Source: JBCDBY01 sp039182715 | GTDB taxonomy: Bacteria > Planctomycetota > PLA2 | Reading direction: 5' to 3' | Length of the DNA: 22,874 nt | Assembly: GCA_039182715.1 (NCBI GenBank) | Contig: JBCDBY010000030.1 | Location: 1 to 22,874 of the forward strand | Shown: positions 7,305-15,098 of the stretch, in pieces | Numbering within the stretch: the first letter of the stretch is position 1 | Layout of the letters: each line of letters opens with the position of its first letter | Translations under genes and position numbers: made by a program | The notes under the pieces: model-generated | Told to the model about the DNA's origin: nothing | Database searches by the model: none | What the model saw: only the letters and a program-made list of their open reading frames with translations

Positions 7305-8827
7305 GCCGGACTCCGTGCGGGCAGGACGCGCTCGAGCACCTTCGCGGAGGTGAGTACCCCCGGCAGACCGGCGCCAGGATGCGTACCCGCGCCGACGAGG
7401 AAGAGGTTGCGCACGTCCTCCGACTTGTTGTGGAAGCGGAAGTAGGCCGACTGGCGGAACAGCGGCTGGATGGAGAAGCCGGATCCGTGGTGCGAAAGGA
7501 AGCGCGAGCGAAAGTCGTTCGGCGTCACGAAGAAGTCGGCCGTGATCGTCTCGCGGAGGCCCGGAAGCAGGCGTTCGTCGAGGTGCTCGACGATGCGGTC
7601 GCGGTAGCGCGGGCCCTCGACGGACCAGTCCACGTCGCCGCGCAGGTTGGGCACGGGCGAGAGCACGTACCAGCTGTCGCAGCCTTCGGGCGCCATCGAC
7701 GGATCGGTCGCGGTCGGCCGGTGCAGGTAGAGGCTGAAATCCTCGGCGAGCCGGCGCTTGTGGAAGATGTCGTGCAGCAGGCCCTTGAAGCGCGGGCCGA
7801 GCACGATGCTGTGGTGCGGCACGTCCTCATAGCGACGCGTCGTGCCGAAGTAGAGCACGAAGAGCCCCATCGAATAGCGCATGCGATCGATGCGGCGATT
7901 GGTCCACTTGGGCCGCTTCCACGGATCGACCATGTGACGGTAGAGATAGGGCGCGTCGGCGTTGCTCACCACGACGTCCGCCGGCTCGTGTCGTCCGTCT
8001 TCGAGGAAGACGCCGCGCACGGTGTCGTTCCGAACGTCGAGACGATCGACGGTCGTGCCGAGCTCGATCTCGATGCCGACCTCCTCGCAAAGACGACCGA
8101 GCGCCGCGACCAGCGCGCCGGTGCCGCCCATCGGGAAGTGCACGCCCCACTCCCGCTCGAGGTAGTGGATGAGGGCGTAGATCGACGTGGTGTCGAACGG
8201 GTTCCCGCCGACGAGCAGCGGTGCGATGCTGAACGCCTGGCGCAGTCGCTCGTCGCGGATGTGCGAGCGGACGAACGAAGAGACCGATCGGTAGCTCTTC
8301 AGCCGCATCATCGCGGGGAAAACCCGCAGGATGTCGCGCAGTCGGTGGAAGGGCTGATCGCCCAGCTCCGTGAAACCCTTGTCGAAGATGCGCTTCGATT
8401 CGGCCAGCAGCTTCCGGTATCCCTCGCCGTCGGGCTGCGAGATGCGCTCGATGGCGGATACGGTGTCATCGAGACTGCCGCCGTAGTCGAATCGCTCGCC
8501 GTCGTGGAAGTAGAAGCGGTACCACGGCAACACCGGCCGCAGATCCACGTAGTCCTCCATGCGGCGGCCGAAAAGAGCGAAGAGCTCTTCCAGCAGGAAC
8601 GGCGCAGTGATGACCGTCGGTCCGGCGTCGTAACGGAACCCGTCGCGCTCATAGGCCTGGGCGCGACCGCCCAGCATCGGCATACGGTCGATGAGACGCA
8701 CGCGGTAGCCGCGCGCACGCAGTCGAAGCGCCGCCGCGATGCCGCCGAAACCGGCGCCGATCACGACGGCGCGCTCGCCCGACTCGGGGGCGCGTACTTT
8801 CGGGCGGGCACGGCTGATCGTGGTCAT
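7301..8827 (-). CDS. crtI: Phytoene desaturase (CrtI type)
   Basis: FAD-dependent desaturase that turns phytoene into lycopene through four desaturations. The 508-residue length fits the family. An N-terminal extension of about 18 residues precedes the FAD Rossmann motif VVIGAGFGGIAAALRLRARG (G24, G26 and G29), followed by DRMPMLGGRAQ and YDAGPTV. The C-terminal carotenoid-desaturase signature FLVGAGTHPGAGLPGVLTSA is intact. The ATG at 8827 overlaps the crtE stop, and its own stop overlaps the crtB start (ATGA at both). The number of desaturation steps is inferred from the partner lycopene cyclase; it is not visible in the sequence. Confidence 0.96.
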   Translation of the reverse strand: MTTISRARPKVRAPESGERAVVIGAGFGGIAAALRLRARGYRVRLIDRMPMLGGRAQAYERDGFRYDAGPTVITAPFLLEELFALFGRRMEDYVDLRPVLPWYRFYFHDGERFDYGGSLDDTVSAIERISQPDGEGYRKLLAESKRIFDKGFTELGDQPFHRLRDILRVFPAMMRLKSYRSVSSFVRSHIRDERLRQAFSIAPLLVGGNPFDTTSIYALIHYLEREWGVHFPMGGTGALVAALGRLCEEVGIEIELGTTVDRLDVRNDTVRGVFLEDGRHEPADVVVSNADAPYLYRHMVDPWKRPKWTNRRIDRMRYSMGLFVLYFGTTRRYEDVPHHSIVLGPRFKGLLHDIFHKRRLAEDFSLYLHRPTATDPSMAPEGCDSWYVLSPVPNLRGDVDWSVEGPRYRDRIVEHLDERLLPGLRETITADFFVTPNDFRSRFLSHHGSGFSIQPLFRQSAYFRFHNKSEDVRNLFLVGAGTHPGAGLPGVLTSAKVLERVLPARSPA

Positions 8828-9810
8828 TGCGTCACTCGTCCCAGCAGGCTGTTGCCCAGCAGGTCCCGGATGCCTGCGCGAATCGGCTCGGGCAGAATCG
8901 CAAGCGAGGTGCGCGCACGCACGCAGAGCGTGTGCACGTGCTGGCGGCAGAGGTCAATCGCGCGCGAAGCGGCGATGCGCCGGCGCCACGCTTCCACGTC
9001 CTCGGCGTCGCGCTCGCGCCGCGCGAAGTAGTCGCTCAGCTCGACGCGTTCGGCCGGCGAGGCCTGACGCCAGTAATGGGCGACGGGCGCGTCGACCAGG
9101 CCGCGGCGCAACCCGGAGCCGGGCTCGCGCCCCTCCTTCTGACCGAGCACGTAGGCGAGGTCATCCTCGATCTGGTAGGCGGACCCGTACGCCGTCAGCG
9201 CCTGGCGCGCGGCCGACGACTCCTTCTCGGAGCGGCCGGCCATGAGCAGGGCGCCTTCCACCGGCAGCGCGAGCAGTGAGCCGGTCTTCTCCGCGACCAT
9301 GCGCTCGTAGTGCGCGACGGAGAAATTGGGTCGTTCGAGGCGCACACCCTCTTCGCTTGCCCCGCGAATCGTGCGGGAAACCGCCGCGTGCGCCGCGATC
9401 ATCGCGGATACGTGCGATTCGGGCGGGAGCGGAAGCGTCGCGACAAGACCGAACGCCTCGTTGAGCAGGTGGTCGCCGCTGAGGATCGCCTGGTCGGCGC
9501 CGAACTTCGACCAGACGGTTTCGATGCCGCGGCGATGCCGGTCGAGATCGATGAGATCGTCGTGCAGCAGCGACGCGTTATGCAGCAGCTCGCAGGCGGC
9601 GGCCCAGGGGACGGAAACGACTTCCGGCAGGTCCAGGGATTCGCTCGCGAGCAGGGCGAGCTGCGCGCGCACCTCCTTGCCGCGGGCGGCGAAGTGGTGC
9701 TCGAGCGCGCGGCGGAGGGGACGGCTGCGACGGGCGCAGTCAAGCAGTCTCTCACCGACCGCCGCGTGACCGCGAGCCGTTGCGTAGAGCGTCGTCGTAT
9801 TCGTGCTCAT
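8824..9810 (-). CDS. crtE: Geranylgeranyl diphosphate synthase (polyprenyl synthetase)
   Basis: Trans-isoprenyl diphosphate synthase expected to make GGPP for CrtB. The 328-residue protein has the first aspartate-rich motif LLHDDLIDLD (D84, D85 and D88) followed by RHRRG, and the later GSAYQIEDDLAYV. In that second motif the usual DDxxD is reduced to D216-D217 with Tyr in the fifth position, an oddity for a chain-length synthase. The ATG at 9810 has a GGAGGGG ribosome site. It is the first biosynthetic gene of the operon and is separated from the rhodopsin gene by the hairpin at 9831-9860. Product chain length is inferred from the operon. Confidence 0.92.
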   Translation of the reverse strand: MSTNTTTLYATARGHAAVGERLLDCARRSRPLRRALEHHFAARGKEVRAQLALLASESLDLPEVVSVPWAAACELLHNASLLHDDLIDLDRHRRGIETVWSKFGADQAILSGDHLLNEAFGLVATLPLPPESHVSAMIAAHAAVSRTIRGASEEGVRLERPNFSVAHYERMVAEKTGSLLALPVEGALLMAGRSEKESSAARQALTAYGSAYQIEDDLAYVLGQKEGREPGSGLRRGLVDAPVAHYWRQASPAERVELSDYFARRERDAEDVEAWRRRIAASRAIDLCRQHVHTLCVRARTSLAILPEPIRAGIRDLLGNSLLGRVTQ

Positions 9811-9830
9811 CGTCCCCTCCGAAGCGAAGA

Positions 9831-9860
9831 GATCCGGGCGGGCCGAAGCCCGCCCGGATC
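9831..9860 (-). terminator. UUCG-capped hairpin between rhodopsin and crtE
   Basis: GATCCGGGCGGGC and GCCCGCCCGGATC form a perfect 13-bp inverted repeat with a 4-nt loop. In the minus-strand transcript the loop is UUCG closed by C-G, the exceptionally stable C(UUCG)G tetraloop. It starts 10 bp after the rhodopsin stop codon and ends 20 bp before crtE. No good U-run follows on the minus strand, so it is probably a leaky attenuator or a 3' stabiliser of the rhodopsin message and not a full terminator. Confidence 0.8.
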
Positions 9861-9870
9861 GGGTAGAAAA

Positions 9871-10689
9871 TCAGCTGGCGGCTCCGACCGTCTCCCGCGA
9901 CTCTCTCGTCGACTCCACGGAAGCGGAAGGCGTGCCCTCCAGCGTGAATCCGTCGGCTTCCGACTTCGCACGCGCGATGAAGTAGATGTAGACGCCCAGA
10001 CCCACCTTGGCGGTGATGTCGGCAATCGTGTAGCCGACCTGCAGGGCGGTCTCACCCGCGCCACCCGAGAGGCCGATCCACGGCAGCAGATAGGCGACCG
10101 GGTAGAAGCTCCAGGTGATCAGGATGAGCGCACGCGCCTTGGAGATGAGCGGGCGCACGTTCGCGGGCTGGTCCACGATGGCCTTGTTGAAGCTGCCGAA
10201 CAGCGTCGCGATGATGTAGAGGAAGGGAACCATCGCGAGACCCCACCAGAGCCACGCCGAGCCCGAAGCACTCGCGACCTCGCCCGGATAACCAAGCGCG
10301 ATCATGACCAGCGAAGCCACACCGAGGTTGATCATGAGCTTCTGCGAAACGGCCTTCGCGAGCGCGCACACCGCGATCAGTTCGATCACGAGCAGCGGCA
10401 CGGTCAGGAGCCAGTCCGCGTACCGGTACGCGTCGTTGAAGCCGGCACCGCTGTCCACCATCACGCCGTTCTGCAGCGTGTACGCGCCGACGAAGCTCGT
10501 CGAGATGCGTACGTAGTGGTAACACGCAATGAAGGTCACGAGCGCCGAGATCAACAGCGCCGGGCGGTACTTGGGTGCCACCGACTCGCGCGAGAAGAGA
10601 AGGAAGATTCCTCCCGCGAACATCGCTGCCACGCACAGCGACATCATGTTGGTGACGACGTCGAATTGAAGAATACTCAGATCAGGCAT
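9871..10689 (-). CDS. Xanthorhodopsin-like light-driven proton pump
   Basis: A seven-helix type 1 rhodopsin of 272 residues that binds retinal and is predicted to pump protons outward. Helix C carries RYADWLLTVPLLVIE, the DTE pump motif (acceptor D92, T96, donor E103), with L100 at the proteorhodopsin-105 tuning site, predicting green absorption. H58 in helix B matches the proteorhodopsin/xanthorhodopsin counter-ion histidine. Helix G has IADITAK with retinal lysine K228 and D224. Overall pattern (VAPKYR, YHYVRI, ALGYPGEV, ALQVGYTIAD) is close to Salinibacter xanthorhodopsin. W149 replaces the Gly that opens the carotenoid-antenna fenestration there, so no antenna is expected. The ATG has a GGGAGGAG ribosome site. 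It is the first gene of the operon with crtEIBY-blh. Confidence 0.96.
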   Translation of the reverse strand: MPDLSILQFDVVTNMMSLCVAAMFAGGIFLLFSRESVAPKYRPALLISALVTFIACYHYVRISTSFVGAYTLQNGVMVDSGAGFNDAYRYADWLLTVPLLVIELIAVCALAKAVSQKLMINLGVASLVMIALGYPGEVASASGSAWLWWGLAMVPFLYIIATLFGSFNKAIVDQPANVRPLISKARALILITWSFYPVAYLLPWIGLSGGAGETALQVGYTIADITAKVGLGVYIYFIARAKSEADGFTLEGTPSASVESTRESRETVGAAS

Positions 10690-10808
10690 GGGCTCCTCCC
10701 TCAGTGGGGTTGGTTGGTTTCCCGAACGTTCGTCCGACCGCACGACTTGGGATGCGAAAAAATGCAGTCGCCTCATCCATTGCGGTCGTACGCGCGGAAA
10801 CCTAGGTC
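10690..10808. promoter_or_regulatory. Divergent control region, rhodopsin operon / photolyase fusion
   Basis: This 119-bp gap must hold the promoters for the rhodopsin operon (left) and the photolyase gene (right). CGTCCGACCGCA at 10731-10742 recurs inverted with one mismatch as TGCGGTCGTACG at 10781-10792, and a perfect 10-bp palindrome CGAACGTTCG lies at 10723-10732. Between the two arms is a run of six A (10757-10762). The arms are possible binding sites for a shared, perhaps light-responsive, regulator; none is encoded in the window. I cannot place -35/-10 boxes with confidence. Confidence 0.5.
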
Positions 10809-13136
10809 GTGGAAAGCCGCTTGAACACTTCGCTTCGTGAACGCGTGCGTCCGTTGAACGCGCAGGGAGAATTTTCGGGAGAGTTCGTGCTCTACCGCAT
10901 GCAGCACGAGATGCGCGCGCACGAGAACGCGGCGCTCGACGTCGCGTGCGTCGTCGCGCGCGAGCTCCGCCTGCCCGTTCTCGTGTACCAGCAGTGCAGT
11001 GCGCGCGACGCCTACGCGTCCGATCGCCTCTGGCTTTTCGAGTTGGAGGGCGCGCGTGAGGTGGCGCAGGCACTCGAAACAAGCGGTATCCGTCACATTC
11101 TGCACGTTTCGGCGCATCCGGAGGAAGATGGCCCGCTGCGCGGTCTGGTGGAGCGGGCGGCTCTCTTTGTCGTCGAGGAATTCCCTGTTCCGCCGTTTGC
11201 ATCCAGGGTCGGAGAGATCGCGAATAGTTCCATGACACCCGTCTGGGCAGTCGATGCGCGTTGCGTCGTCCCCATGACGAGCGTCGGCCAGCGTCACAAG
11301 CGCGCCTTTGCGTTCCGTCGAGAGGTGGAAGCGGAGTTTGCACGGCGCGTGGACCTCCGTTGGCGTGAAGAAGCGCCGCCCGACAAAACGTTTTCGGGCA
11401 AGTTTGATTTCGAATGCGTCGACTGGCTGCGCGAGACGCCACAAGACCTCTGCGCACAGATGCCGATCGACCACGGCGTCGGTCCCGTACCGCACACGAT
11501 CGGCGGGTCGGAGGCCGGCTACGCGCGCTGGAACGAGTTCCGCGAGCACGGACTCCGCGCGTATGCACGGCGTCGCAACGACGCGGCCCGACCGGACGGC
11601 GTGAGCCGCCTCTCCCCCTATCTGCACTACGGCATGGTCTCGCCCTTCCGCATCGCGAGGGAGGCCGCGGAAGACGGCGCCGAGAAGTTCCTCGATGAAC
11701 TGCTGATCTGGCGCGAGCTGGCGCACAACTTCTGCTTTCATGCGCGCGACCCGGAGCGCCTCGGCGCGCTGCCCGACTGGGCGCAGACGACGCTGCGCCA
11801 ACACGCGAACGACGAGCGCGACGAGCTCTTCTCCTGGGAGCAACTCGCGCGCGGCGAAACGGGCGACGAGCTCTGGGACGCGGCGCAGGCGTCGCTTCGC
11901 ATCCACGGCGAACTCCACAACAACGTGCGCATGACCTGGGGAAAGGCGTTGACCGGCTGGACGCGCGATCCGGCGACCGCGCTGCGGATGCTCATCGACC
12001 TCAACCATCGCTACGCGCTCGACGGCCGCGACCCGAACTCGTATGGCGGTCTGCTCTGGTGTCTCGGCCTGTTCGATCGCCCCTTCCCGCCGGCGCGCCC
12101 GGTCGAGGGCGAACTCCGCGCGCGACCCACCGCATCGCATGCGGAGCGCATCGACCTCGAACGCTACCGCTCGATCACGTTCCGCCCGGCGCGGACCGAT
12201 CGGCTCTCGGTCGGGATCGTCGGTGCGGGCCTCGCCGGGCTCACCGCCGCCCGCACGCTGCACGACCACGCGATCGACGTGCGTGTCTACGAGCGCGCGC
12301 CCACCCCGGGCGGGCGGCTGGGCGCCGCGCGGGGCGCCGACACCGGTGCGCAGTATTTCACCGCGCGCGACCCGCGGTTCCGGCGCTATGTCGACGCGTG
12401 GGTCGAGCGAGGTGTCGTCGCCGAGTGGCCGCTTCGTCTCGCGGTCGTGGGCGGCGGCTCCGTGCGTTCGAAGCCGAGCGCCGAAACGCGCTACGTGGGC
12501 ACGCCCGACATGGCCGCCGTCGCGCGCCATCTCGCGCACGATATCGATGTGCGCTACGGCGTCGAGATCAACTCGATCGGCGACGTCGGACGCTTCGAGC
12601 TGGCGGGCACGCGCCATGACGTCGTGCTGTTGGCGCTGCCGCCCGCCGACGCCGCCGCGCTCCTGCCGGTCGATGCGCCGTTGCGCACCACCGCTGCGGC
12701 GGTCGTGATGGATCCGAGCTGGGCGGTCACCGCGGTGTTCGACGGACCGCTGCCGCTCGACTTCGACGGCGCCTTCGTCGAGGACTCGCCGCTCACCTGG
12801 ATCGCGCGCGACAGCGCGAAGCCGGGGCGCGGCGACGAAGAGACCTGGATGCTGCACGGGACCACGGAGCACGGCCTGCTCGAGGCGTTCTTTGCGGCGG
12901 TCGGCCTCGAGCCGGTCGAGCCGCTGTCGACGGATCGCACCGCGTGGCCGCACGCGATCGCGCCGGATCCGCTCGAGGTCGAGTGCCTTTGGGACGCCGA
13001 GCGGCGCCTTGGCGTCGGCGGCGACTGGTGCGCCCGCTCGCGCGTCGAGGGCGCGTTCCTGAGCGGACAAGCGCTGGCGGGGAGCGTTCTGCGGCTGCCC
13101 TGCGCGACCGAGGCAAAGCAGCTCGACCTGATCTAG
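10809..13136 (+). CDS. Class II CPD photolyase fused to a renalase-like FAD oxidoreductase
   Basis: One 775-residue open frame holds two flavoprotein modules. Residues 1 to about 455 are a class II deoxyribodipyrimidine photolyase: N-terminal domain with EFVLYRMQHEMRAHENAALD, then WRELAHNFCF (301-310), HNNVRMTWGKALTGW (370-384) and DGRDPNSYGG (405-414), the FAD and DNA-binding core. It uses light to split cyclobutane pyrimidine dimers. Residues about 466-775 start again with a Rossmann motif VGIVGAGLAGLTAA (468-481), then YERAPTPGGRLG and GAQYFTARDPRFR (513-525), and near the end VGGDWC, as in renalase-like NAD(P)/FAD oxidoreductases. The start is GTG 10809, giving a family-like N-terminus; no clear ribosome site. 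I infer that the second domain may keep the photolyase flavin reduced. The TAG stop shares CTAG with the convergent protease gene. Confidence 0.9.
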   Translation: MESRLNTSLRERVRPLNAQGEFSGEFVLYRMQHEMRAHENAALDVACVVARELRLPVLVYQQCSARDAYASDRLWLFELEGAREVAQALETSGIRHILHVSAHPEEDGPLRGLVERAALFVVEEFPVPPFASRVGEIANSSMTPVWAVDARCVVPMTSVGQRHKRAFAFRREVEAEFARRVDLRWREEAPPDKTFSGKFDFECVDWLRETPQDLCAQMPIDHGVGPVPHTIGGSEAGYARWNEFREHGLRAYARRRNDAARPDGVSRLSPYLHYGMVSPFRIAREAAEDGAEKFLDELLIWRELAHNFCFHARDPERLGALPDWAQTTLRQHANDERDELFSWEQLARGETGDELWDAAQASLRIHGELHNNVRMTWGKALTGWTRDPATALRMLIDLNHRYALDGRDPNSYGGLLWCLGLFDRPFPPARPVEGELRARPTASHAERIDLERYRSITFRPARTDRLSVGIVGAGLAGLTAARTLHDHAIDVRVYERAPTPGGRLGAARGADTGAQYFTARDPRFRRYVDAWVERGVVAEWPLRLAVVGGGSVRSKPSAETRYVGTPDMAAVARHLAHDIDVRYGVEINSIGDVGRFELAGTRHDVVLLALPPADAAALLPVDAPLRTTAAAVVMDPSWAVTAVFDGPLPLDFDGAFVEDSPLTWIARDSAKPGRGDEETWMLHGTTEHGLLEAFFAAVGLEPVEPLSTDRTAWPHAIAPDPLEVECLWDAERRLGVGGDWCARSRVEGAFLSGQALAGSVLRLPCATEAKQLDLI

Positions 13137-15040
13137 CCGGTCTCCATGCCGGGCAGGAGCGGCGGCATGGGGCATTCGAGGACGTCGGCGATGCCGCGGA
13201 GCAGCTCGCCCTCGAGCACCGTGACGCGGCCGTCCGCGGCGATCGTCGCGGCGCACGCGTCGAGCACCTTCTTCTTCTCCGGTGCCGCGAGCGTGGCGAG
13301 GCGGTCGACCGCCTCGTCGAGCGAGGAGAGCGTGCACGCCTCGGGCGGCAGCATCGTGACGCGCGTGTCGCCCAGGGCGGCGGCGCCGGCGGCGAAGGCG
13401 GCCTCCTGCTCTTCGTCCTGCGCCTGACCCGTGCGCGCCAGCTGCGTCAGGAGCTGCGACATCTCGCCGCGCACACCGGCGACGTCGTAGATCTGTACGC
13501 GGCGGCGCGGCTTCTTCTCGAACCGCGGCTCGAGGTAGTGGCGCAGGATGCGACCGAGCACCCACTCGAACGGCTCGATGACGCGGTCGGTCTTGCTGAG
13601 GTACTCGACGTCTTCCTTGAGCGCGCGGTACTCGGACTCGTTCATGTGGCGCAGCGTCGGCACCGCCAGATCGATGAGCGTCAGGCGCGCGGCCGGCCCC
13701 GCCTGATGGACCGGTCCGGCGAAATTGACGACGTCGTCTCGCAGCTCCGGCTTGCGATGGCCGAGGTAGGCCATCTGTGCGACGCGCGACTCCTGGTCCT
13801 GGTCGATGAGCGTCGCGAGCACCACCGCATGCGCCCCCTGCACCGTCTGCACCGCATCCTTGAGCATGGTCGGAATCCGCGCGAGCAGCTCCTGCGCGTA
13901 GGCGAGGTGATCGCGCGACGGACGACCGACCTGGTTGACCGCGCCGGCGAGGATGGCGGGCGCCAGGATGTCGAGCGGCGAAGTCGGCGGCTTGGGCGGC
14001 TCCTTCTTCGCGGGCTCGCGGGTGATCTCCAGCGGCTCGGGGAAGGTGCCGTCCCAGCGCGGCAGGACGCGGCGAATGCGCTCGTCGAGCGGCGGGTGCG
14101 TCGCGAGCGCGGAGACCATCGACTGCGTACCGGCGCCGAAGTAGAGGTGGCGGTACTCCTCGACGTGGCCGTTACGGATGCGCGAGCCGTTCTTGCGCGC
14201 GCCGATGCGCTGGAGCGCGCCGCCGATGCCGTTGGGGTCGCGCGTGAACGCGACCGCGCTGGCGTCGGCGAGGAACTCGCGCTGGCGCGAGACGGCGGCC
14301 TGGATAAGGCGACCGAACAGCGTGCCGAGCGAGCCGATCAACCACAACCCGGCACCGACGGCGAACAGCGCGATGCGTCCGCCGCCGTCGCGACTCGACC
14401 GGCTCGAGCCCATGTACATCGCGTTGCGCGTCACGAACGAGCCGATCAGGCCGATGACCAGAATGCCGTGCAGCACGCCGATGAGCCGCATGTTGAGTTT
14501 CATGTCGCCGTGCAGGATGTGGCTGAACTCGTGCGCCATGACGCCCTGCAGCTCGTCGCGCGACAGCCGCTCCGCGCAGCCGCGCGTGACGCCGATGACC
14601 GCCTCATCGACTTCGTGCCCGGCGGCGAAGGCGTTGATGCGGTCCTCGTCGTCGAGCATGTAGACGTCCGGCACCGCCATGCCCGACGCGATCGCCATCT
14701 CCTCCACGGTGTTGATCACCTTGCGCTCGAGCGGGTCCTTCGACCCGGGGTCGAGGCGTCGGCCGCCGAGCGCCTCGGCGACAACCGAGCCCCCGGCCCC
14801 CAGCTCGGAGATCTTCGCGAGCGTGCCGCCCGCGACGACCAGCAGCGTGCCGCCCGCGATGTAGGCGAGCAGCTCCGGCTGCCAGAGCGGGATGCGTTCC
14901 GCCTCGCCCTGCATGTAGACCAGCGCGAACCAGATCAGGACGTAGACGGAGAGGATCACCGCCATCACGGCGGCGCTGTAGAGCGCGACGAGCAGTCCCG
15001 TATTGCGGCGCGCCTTGTCCTGACTGGTGTAGAAGTCCAT
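13133..15040 (-). CDS. M48-family membrane zinc metalloprotease (HtpX-like)
   Basis: A 635-residue integral membrane endopeptidase. Two N-terminal hydrophobic segments (about 15-43 and 58-75) precede the M48 catalytic domain with the zinc motif HEFSH (H170, E171, H174) and the third ligand E255 in REFLADASA. Two more hydrophobic stretches lie between them (about 183-201 and 221-248). THPPLDERI is a usual M48 element. The second half (about 340-635) is a soluble extension ending in a helical segment LDACAATIAADGRVTVLEGELL that looks TerB-like. The start MDFYTSQDKARRNTG matches the family beginning, so the longer upstream frame is rejected. Expected role is quality control of membrane proteins; substrates are unknown. 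The stop overlaps the photolyase stop. Confidence 0.9.
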   Translation of the reverse strand: MDFYTSQDKARRNTGLLVALYSAAVMAVILSVYVLIWFALVYMQGEAERIPLWQPELLAYIAGGTLLVVAGGTLAKISELGAGGSVVAEALGGRRLDPGSKDPLERKVINTVEEMAIASGMAVPDVYMLDDEDRINAFAAGHEVDEAVIGVTRGCAERLSRDELQGVMAHEFSHILHGDMKLNMRLIGVLHGILVIGLIGSFVTRNAMYMGSSRSSRDGGGRIALFAVGAGLWLIGSLGTLFGRLIQAAVSRQREFLADASAVAFTRDPNGIGGALQRIGARKNGSRIRNGHVEEYRHLYFGAGTQSMVSALATHPPLDERIRRVLPRWDGTFPEPLEITREPAKKEPPKPPTSPLDILAPAILAGAVNQVGRPSRDHLAYAQELLARIPTMLKDAVQTVQGAHAVVLATLIDQDQESRVAQMAYLGHRKPELRDDVVNFAGPVHQAGPAARLTLIDLAVPTLRHMNESEYRALKEDVEYLSKTDRVIEPFEWVLGRILRHYLEPRFEKKPRRRVQIYDVAGVRGEMSQLLTQLARTGQAQDEEQEAAFAAGAAALGDTRVTMLPPEACTLSSLDEAVDRLATLAAPEKKKVLDACAATIAADGRVTVLEGELLRGIADVLECPMPPLLPGMETG

Positions 15041-15069
15041 CTTCCGAAGCTGTTCTACCGCCTGCCCCC

Positions 15070-15089
15070 CGCACCCATTCGGTAATCTG
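15070..15089 (+). promoter_or_regulatory. Putative promoter of the deaminase gene
   Basis: CGCACCC, six bases, then TAATCTG. The -10-like TAATCT (15083-15088) ends only 10 bp before the ATG, which would give a leaderless or near-leaderless transcript. The same CGCACCC-N6-TAnnCTG layout occurs before ftcD at 20871-20890. Confidence 0.4.
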
Positions 15090-15098
15090 ACGCCTGAA

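Noticed and set aside
10723..10732. CGAACGTTCG as a LexA box
   Set aside because: LexA boxes of the GAAC/GTTC type have a spacer between half sites; here there is none.
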